From NCBI GenBank assembly GCA_965227535.1, contig OZ245761.1, positions 2,976,001 through 3,040,000 of the forward strand: a stretch of 64,000 bases of DNA. The letters run 5' to 3'. The stretch comes from SZUA-430 sp965227535 (GTDB lineage: Bacteria > Pseudomonadota > Alphaproteobacteria > Micropepsales > Micropepsaceae). Shown here piece by piece: positions 59,475 through 64,000 of this stretch (position 1 is its first letter; each line of letters starts with the position of its first letter). The notes under the pieces were generated by a model. That model worked only from the letters and a program-made list of their open reading frames with translations. It searched no databases and was not told the origin of the DNA. The translations under genes were made by a program, and so were the position numbers.

Positions 59475-60014
59475 TCACTCCGTTTGCGCCGGGGCTTTGC
59501 CGGCTGCCTTCCTGCGTTTCAAATCTTGTTCGATCAGTTCGTCGGTCAGCAAAAGCTTCGCCTCGCCGATCATCGTGTAAGGCACGGCAAGTTCGCCGCG
59601 CACCTTGTCGGCCCCAAGCTCGGTCTCGAAGATCACGTCTTCGCCGCGAAGCCCCTTCAATGTCCCGCGCATACGCTTGCGCCCATCGAACATTTCCTTG
59701 AATTCGACCTTCGCCTGATGCCCGGCATAGAATTCAAAGTCGCGCCGGCGCGTCAGCGGCCGGTCGATCCCGGGCGACGAAACTTCCAGCACGTATTCGC
59801 TCTCGATCGGATCGTCTTCCTCGAAGGCGGTCGAGATCGCGCGGCTGAGCTTCGCGCAATCGTCGACGTCCATCTGCCCGTCCGGCCGCTCCGCCATGAT
59901 CTGCAGCACGGGACGCGCAGCGCCCGACATCCGCACGCGAACGAGCGCGTAGCCCAACGCTTCCGCGATGGGGCCGATCAAGCGCTCTAATTCTGCAATG
60001 CGCGTCGTAGGCAA
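59475..60014 (-). CDS. rimP: Ribosome maturation factor RimP
   Basis: RimP supports 30S assembly. The 179-residue protein has ALGYALVRVRMSGAARPVL, DDCAKLSRAISTAFEEDDPIESEYVLEVSS in pieces, and SPGIDRPLTRRRDFEFYAG, all diagnostic. The TTG at 60014 is used because GAGG lies 5 nt upstream, and no ATG occurs before the conserved region. It heads the nusA operon; a 129-bp gap to trmB contains nothing recognisable beyond probable promoter sequence. Confidence 0.92.
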   Translation of the reverse strand: MPTTRIAELERLIGPIAEALGYALVRVRMSGAARPVLQIMAERPDGQMDVDDCAKLSRAISTAFEEDDPIESEYVLEVSSPGIDRPLTRRRDFEFYAGHQAKVEFKEMFDGRKRMRGTLKGLRGEDVIFETELGADKVRGELAVPYTMIGEAKLLLTDELIEQDLKRRKAAGKAPAQTE

Positions 60015-60143
60015 AGAGGCCTCAAGAAAACAGGTTTTCCCGCCCGGCTGAGTGAACCCAGCCAGCGAACAAGCTCATCTTGTCCGAAGGAATGCGCGGG
60101 AATATAGCCGCGAGCCCCGGGGCCGCCAAGGGCGAAAGGCCAG

Positions 60144-60866
60144 TCAAATCCGAATAAACCGCAGATAAATACATGCCCGGCCCGCCGCCACGGCCTTTTG
60201 TTCATATCGGGTGGCCGGCCAATCGGCCGATCGCACGCGCCAATCCGACGCACACGTCGCCGCCCAGCGAAAGCGCGAATCGGCAATCAGATGCTGCAAG
60301 GCCCACACCCGATAGTCGGCATGGTCGGTCGCAACGCGGAACTCGCCGCCCGGCTTCAACACGCGCGCCAACTGATCCAGCGTCTGCAGCTGAATGAACC
60401 GCCGCTTGTGATGCCGAAGCTTCGGCCACGGATCGGGAAACAAAACGAACGCCTTCGACAGCGACCGGTCCGGCACGCGGATCAAGACATCGCGCGCGTC
60501 GCCCATATGAACGCGGATATTCGAAAGGCCTTCGGCCTCGATCGCCATCAACAGCTTCGCGACGCCGTTGACGAACGGCTCGCAGGCGATGAACCCGGTG
60601 TCGGGATGCGCCAGCGCCTGAGCCACCACATGCTCGCCGCCGCCGAACCCGACCTCGAACCCGAACGCGGTGCACGACGGAAACAGCGCGCGAAGATCGA
60701 GCGGCCCTTCCGGCACCGCGATCTTCGGCAGCAATGTCTCGATCAGTTCAGTCTGATGCGGGCTAAGCGGCCGCCCCAGACGGCGGCCGTAGAGTTCGCT
60801 GCGCCGGCGCCCCGGCTCTTTTAGGCGAGCCCCTTGAGCTGCCCCACGAGATCCGTGCGCTCCCAC
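60144..60866 (-). CDS. trmB: tRNA (guanine-N7-)-methyltransferase
   Basis: TrmB makes m7G46 in tRNA. The 240-residue protein has FEVGFGGGEHVVAQALAHP (SAM site), the signature FVLFPDPWPKLRHHKRRF, and RVATDHADYRVWAL. The GTG at 60866 is chosen because GGAGG lies 6 nt upstream and there is no later in-frame ATG before the conserved core; this makes trmB overlap the metK end by 46 nt. The order metK-trmB-rimP is usual in alphaproteobacteria. Confidence 0.93.
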   Translation of the reverse strand: MGAHGSRGAAQGARLKEPGRRRSELYGRRLGRPLSPHQTELIETLLPKIAVPEGPLDLRALFPSCTAFGFEVGFGGGEHVVAQALAHPDTGFIACEPFVNGVAKLLMAIEAEGLSNIRVHMGDARDVLIRVPDRSLSKAFVLFPDPWPKLRHHKRRFIQLQTLDQLARVLKPGGEFRVATDHADYRVWALQHLIADSRFRWAATCASDWRVRSADWPATRYEQKAVAAGRACIYLRFIRI

Positions 60867-61990
60867 GAGAACCCTCCGTCCGCTTCCGGCGCGCGGCCAA
60901 AATGGCCGTAAGCCGACGTGCGCGCATAGATCGGCCGGTTCAGTTTCAGATGCTCGCGAATACCGCGCGGCTTGAGGTTGACCATCTCGGGCAACGCCTT
61001 CTCAAGCTTCGCCTCGTCGATCTTGCCCGTGCCGTGCAGGTCGACATAGAACGACATCGGATCCGCAACGCCGATCGCATAAGCAATCTGGATCGTGCAA
61101 CGCTCAGCCAAGCCGGACGCGACAACGTTCTTCGCCAGATAGCGCGCGACATAAGCCGCCGAGCGGTCGACTTTCGTCGGATCCTTGCCCGAGAACGCGC
61201 CGCCGCCATGCGGGGCTGCACCGCCATACGTGTCGACGATAATCTTGCGGCCCGTCAGGCCCGTGTCGCCGTCGGGACCGCCGATGACGAAGCGGCCGGT
61301 CGGGTTCACGAACAAGCCGTCATCCGGGCACATCCAGCCCGAAGGCATCGTCGCTTCGATATAGGGCTTCACGATCTCGCGCACGTCCCGTGACTCAAGC
61401 CCATCGACATGCTGCGTCGACACGACGATCTTCGTCGCGCGCACGGGCTTGCCGTTTTCGTATTGCAGCGTCACCTGGCTCTTCGCGTCCGGCAGAAGGC
61501 CCTTGGCCTTCCCCGACTTGCGCGCGTCGGTCAGCGCCTTGAGGATGCGGTGCGAATAGTGAATAGGCGCCGGCATCAATTCGTCGGTTTCGCGGCAGGC
61601 ATAACCGAACATGATGCCCTGGTCGCCCGCGCCTTCGTCCTTGTTTCCGGCCGCGTCGACGCCGACCGCGATGTCTTCCGACTGAGCGTGAACCAGGCAC
61701 TCGATGCGCGCCTTGCGCCAATCGAAACCTTCCTGGTCGTAGCCGATGTCCTTGATCGCCATCCGCGCTGATTCGATCATCTGATCGTGGCCGACCGCTT
61801 CGGGCCCGCGAATTTCGCCGGCCAGCACCACGCGATTCGTCGTCGCCAACGTTTCGAGCGCGATGCGCGATTCGGGCATATGCCCCAGCATCAGGTCGAC
61901 GATGGAATCCGAGATGCGGTCGCACACCTTGTCCGGGTGGCCTTCGGAAACGGATTCGCTGGTGAAGAGGTAATTCTTGCGAGAGGACAT
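60821..61990 (-). CDS. metK: S-adenosylmethionine synthetase
   Basis: MetK joins ATP and methionine to make S-adenosylmethionine. The 389-residue enzyme has LFTSESVSEGHPDKVCDRIS, GDQGIMFGYACRETDEL, GRFVIGGPDGDTGLTGRKI and GGGAFSGKDPTKVDRSAAY, all complete. The start ATG 61990 (MSSRKNYLF) fits the family; a longer frame to 62011 exists. No ribosome binding site is seen, and a strong hairpin ends 20 nt upstream. The HTH gene lies just before it. Confidence 0.97.
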   Translation of the reverse strand: MSSRKNYLFTSESVSEGHPDKVCDRISDSIVDLMLGHMPESRIALETLATTNRVVLAGEIRGPEAVGHDQMIESARMAIKDIGYDQEGFDWRKARIECLVHAQSEDIAVGVDAAGNKDEGAGDQGIMFGYACRETDELMPAPIHYSHRILKALTDARKSGKAKGLLPDAKSQVTLQYENGKPVRATKIVVSTQHVDGLESRDVREIVKPYIEATMPSGWMCPDDGLFVNPTGRFVIGGPDGDTGLTGRKIIVDTYGGAAPHGGGAFSGKDPTKVDRSAAYVARYLAKNVVASGLAERCTIQIAYAIGVADPMSFYVDLHGTGKIDEAKLEKALPEMVNLKPRGIREHLKLNRPIYARTSAYGHFGRAPEADGGFSWERTDLVGQLKGLA

Positions 61991-62008
61991 GAGTGTGGGG
62001 CTGCCGAT

Positions 62009-62058
62009 CAAAAAAAGAGCCGCGCTTTTCGCGGGAAATCGCGAAAAGCGCGGCTTTC
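62009..62058 (-). terminator. Strong hairpin with U tract between the HTH gene and metK
   Basis: On the minus strand AGCCGCGCTTTTCGCG and CGCGAAAAGCGCGGCT pair (16 bp) around a short loop, followed by TTTTTTTT. Only 20 nt separate the U tract from the metK ATG, so metK promoters have no room below it. It may terminate the HTH gene message or act as an attenuator in the metK leader. Confidence 0.8.
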
Positions 62059-62079
62059 TGTCAGGGATAGTCAGTTACG

Positions 62080-62550
62080 TCAAGCGCGTTGCGCTTCCCG
62101 CAGTTCGACGACGCGGAAGTCCGGGAAGACTTCTTCTTCGCCGGTCAACGACTTAACGAGCTCGAGCATCCGCTTGCGGACGCGCGGATCGGTGATTTTC
62201 GTGAAGGCGCGAACGAGCTGGAAGCCCTCGGCGCTCGACACGAATTCCATCATGTAAGGACCAGCGTCGACATCCGTCGTCGTCGGCGTATGGCCCGCGC
62301 GGCGCGTCGCGCCTTCGCTCAGCGGGACGTCGTCGAAGAAGTACGACACCGGTACGCCGAGGATGTGGGAGATTTCGTAGAGACGGCTCGCACCAATGCG
62401 GTTTGCGCCCTTCTCATATTTTTGAACTTGCTGGAACGTAAGCCCCAGGAGTTCGCCAAGCTTTTCCTGGCTCATACCGATAAGCATCCGGCGCAAACGA
62501 ACGCGGCTGCCAACATGTGCGTCAACTGAAGAGGGTTGTTTCTTGGCCAA
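62080..62550 (-). CDS. XRE-family helix-turn-helix regulator
   Basis: This 156-residue protein carries a Cro/C1-type helix-turn-helix at residues about 15-70 (VGSRVRLRRMLIGMSQEKLG, then LGLTFQQVQKYEKGANRIGASRL) and a C-terminal helical domain of unknown ligand. Such a regulator between lnt and metK is standard in alphaproteobacteria, but its target is not established. TTG 62550 is chosen because AAGGAG lies 8 nt upstream. The frame is open to 62709 with non-conserved sequence. A hairpin and metK follow. Confidence 0.88.
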   Translation of the reverse strand: MAKKQPSSVDAHVGSRVRLRRMLIGMSQEKLGELLGLTFQQVQKYEKGANRIGASRLYEISHILGVPVSYFFDDVPLSEGATRRAGHTPTTTDVDAGPYMMEFVSSAEGFQLVRAFTKITDPRVRKRMLELVKSLTGEEEVFPDFRVVELREAQRA

Positions 62551-62842
62551 GGGGGGGACTCCTTTTACGACTGACAAGATGCTCGACCACGACCACCAGA
62601 GCGTGAATCGAACGCCACGAAAAATTCTTGTCGATGACCGTCTTTTTTTGACGGTCTTGCCCCCCGAGGGCACTGCACGGCACGTCGTATTCCACGGACG
62701 CAATTTCAAGTTGTCGTATGGGGGTCAGGTCGGATGTTGCGCACCCCTGCGCTACAACCGAAGCACCAAGTCGACCCCCAGTAGCCAACCTGGACTTCAA
62801 TGATTCTCACTTAAAGCTACGTAGTTGTAATGGTCAACTACC

Positions 62843-64000
62843 TTATTGCGCAGCTCGATAAAAAAACAACCCGGCGACGGTAAGCGCGAGCAAGAGCACG
62901 AAGAAAATCGCGTCACCGACGAATGAATACACGGTCGGTGCAAGTTCTACTGGCAATGGCGCATCGAGGATGCCGGTCCTATCGAGTCCAAGCGAAGCGG
63001 TCACTCGCCCGAACGGATCGATGACTGCAGAGACACCCGTACTCGCTGCACGAACAATGGGAAGTCCTTCCTCTGCTGCGCGAACCTTTGCAATCCCAAG
63101 ATGCTGATAGGGCCCTGTCCAAGGTCCGAACCAGGAGTCGTCCGTTAGCGTTATCAACCATGATGGCCGCTTACCTGCTTCCACCACCTCGCCCGGAAAA
63201 ATCACCTCGTAGCAAATCAACGGACCGAAGCTCGGCGTCCCCGGAACTGACATCGTCCGAACGCCGGCGCCCGAGCTATAGCCTTCGCTGCCGCCGGTAA
63301 TCTTCGTCACGCCCAACGGCTCAAGCAGTTGGTAGAGCGGCAAATACTCCCCGAACGGCACCAGATGAGCCTTATCGTAAACGCCGGCGACGCGACCGTC
63401 CCCTGTGATTGCCGCCATGCTGTTGAAATAGCGCCGCGCTTCGCCGTTCCGTTCGATGCGCACAGTTCCGGTCAGCAACGTCGTCGTGTCCGGCAGCACC
63501 TGCGCGACCACCTCAAGCCCCGCAGTTTCCTCCAACAAAAAGAACGGCGGCGCCGCTTCCGGCCAAAGGACATGCGTACGCGTTTCAAGCCCGGTCTCGC
63601 GCGTCAGATCGATGAGAAGTTTCCAGTTCCGCTCCAGCAGCTCCGGTTTCCACTTCTCACCCTGCGGAACATTCGGTTGTACGATGCGCAACGCAACGCC
63701 ATCGACGTCCGGCACAGCCGCCGATGGCAACCGCACCCAACCGAACACGAACAGCGCCAGCAAAATGCCGGCCGACGTCGGCAACGGCCAGCGCAATCGC
63801 GAAGCCCGCCCATCCGCATTCACCATCGCCGCCGGCAACAGCACGGCCACGAGCGTGACGAGGCTTAGGCCATAAATCCCGTAGATCGACGCCGTCTGAA
63901 ACATCGCGTCGAAACCCGTCCACGTGTAGCCCGGCAAGTTCCACGGAAAACCCGTCAGGATATGCCCGCGCAACCACTCAACCGCACTCAGGCTCGCCGC
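62843..64000 (-). CDS. lnt: Apolipoprotein N-acyltransferase (partial, runs off the window)
   Basis: Lnt acylates the N-terminal cysteine of lipoproteins in the inner membrane. The visible 386 codons include the membrane stretch GHILTGFPWNLPGYTW, the nitrilase-like catalytic domain with Glu in WPEAAPPFF, Lys in YDKAHLVPFGEYLP and Cys in LICYEVIFPG, and a last membrane helix near the C-terminus. The frame is open across 63974-64000 to the window edge, so the N-terminal membrane helices are missing here. A 292-bp gap to the HTH gene (62551-62842) has no gene. Confidence 0.95.
   Translation of the reverse strand, partial: AASLSAVEWLRGHILTGFPWNLPGYTWTGFDAMFQTASIYGIYGLSLVTLVAVLLPAAMVNADGRASRLRWPLPTSAGILLALFVFGWVRLPSAAVPDVDGVALRIVQPNVPQGEKWKPELLERNWKLLIDLTRETGLETRTHVLWPEAAPPFFLLEETAGLEVVAQVLPDTTTLLTGTVRIERNGEARRYFNSMAAITGDGRVAGVYDKAHLVPFGEYLPLYQLLEPLGVTKITGGSEGYSSGAGVRTMSVPGTPSFGPLICYEVIFPGEVVEAGKRPSWLITLTDDSWFGPWTGPYQHLGIAKVRAAEEGLPIVRAASTGVSAVIDPFGRVTASLGLDRTGILDAPLPVELAPTVYSFVGDAIFFVLLLALTVAGLFFYRAAQ

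Overview
This 64 kb window is chromosomal DNA from an alphaproteobacterium, GC-rich and densely coded. The evidence is gene content and order. It carries an Irr-type iron regulator, a RegB/RegA redox two-component system and an MmcB-type DNA repair protein. It also has three alphaproteobacterial neighbourhoods: mutM / enoyl-CoA hydratase / rpsT / dnaA, irr next to fabA-fabB-fabI, and lnt / HTH regulator / metK / trmB / rimP / nusA / ylxR / infB followed further on by rbfA / truB / rpsO / pnp. I cannot name the genus. No tRNA, rRNA, CRISPR array, phage or insertion sequence was recognised.

Layout. 0-9.3 kb: a YgjP-type metallopeptidase, a class A penicillin-binding protein, an exported ankyrin protein followed by RegB-RegA, HldE (LPS heptose synthesis), MmcB and an exported TPR/beta-propeller protein. 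9.3-15.4 kb: a ferritin-like diiron protein divergent from a large RND/MMPL transporter, then a TerB-like protein and a nitroreductase. 15.5-31 kb: replication and housekeeping genes (gyrB, recF, dnaN, dnaA, rpsT, mutM) and ubiquinone and CoA genes (ubiE, ubiB, coaBC), with dut, an Rrf2 regulator and cysK. 31-38 kb: an SH3 protein, a 2-hydroxyacid dehydrogenase, an RlmI-type methyltransferase, an M48 lipoprotein peptidase, an ABC exporter and a MoeB/ThiF protein. 38-44.8 kb: a DUF3501 / Fe-S / rubrerythrin operon beside irr, then the unsaturated fatty acid operon fabA-fabB-fabI. 44.8-64 kb: the translation and RNA gene series, split by a 5.5 kb insertion holding a sulfotransferase, two citrate synthase paralogues and a serine hydrolase.

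Regulatory signals are the most informative part. A perfect Irr-type iron box lies just upstream of a promoter for the rubrerythrin operon. A nearly identical 30-bp operator occurs twice around the citrate synthase pair, and one of the pair carries its own DNA-binding domain. Two palindromic operators 23 bp apart overlap the diiron gene promoter. A terminator-like hairpin sits 20 nt before metK. A possible three-stem RNA precedes the RND transporter.

A family of nested (matryoshka) palindromes fills seven intergenic gaps, five of them between convergent genes. One module is common to three copies that have different outer arms, and two copies carry the same core in opposite orientations. Coding anomalies are a RegB gene with no ordinary start codon, beginning at an A6 run that overlaps the ankyrin stop, and a 35-residue ORF hidden between fabA and fabB.
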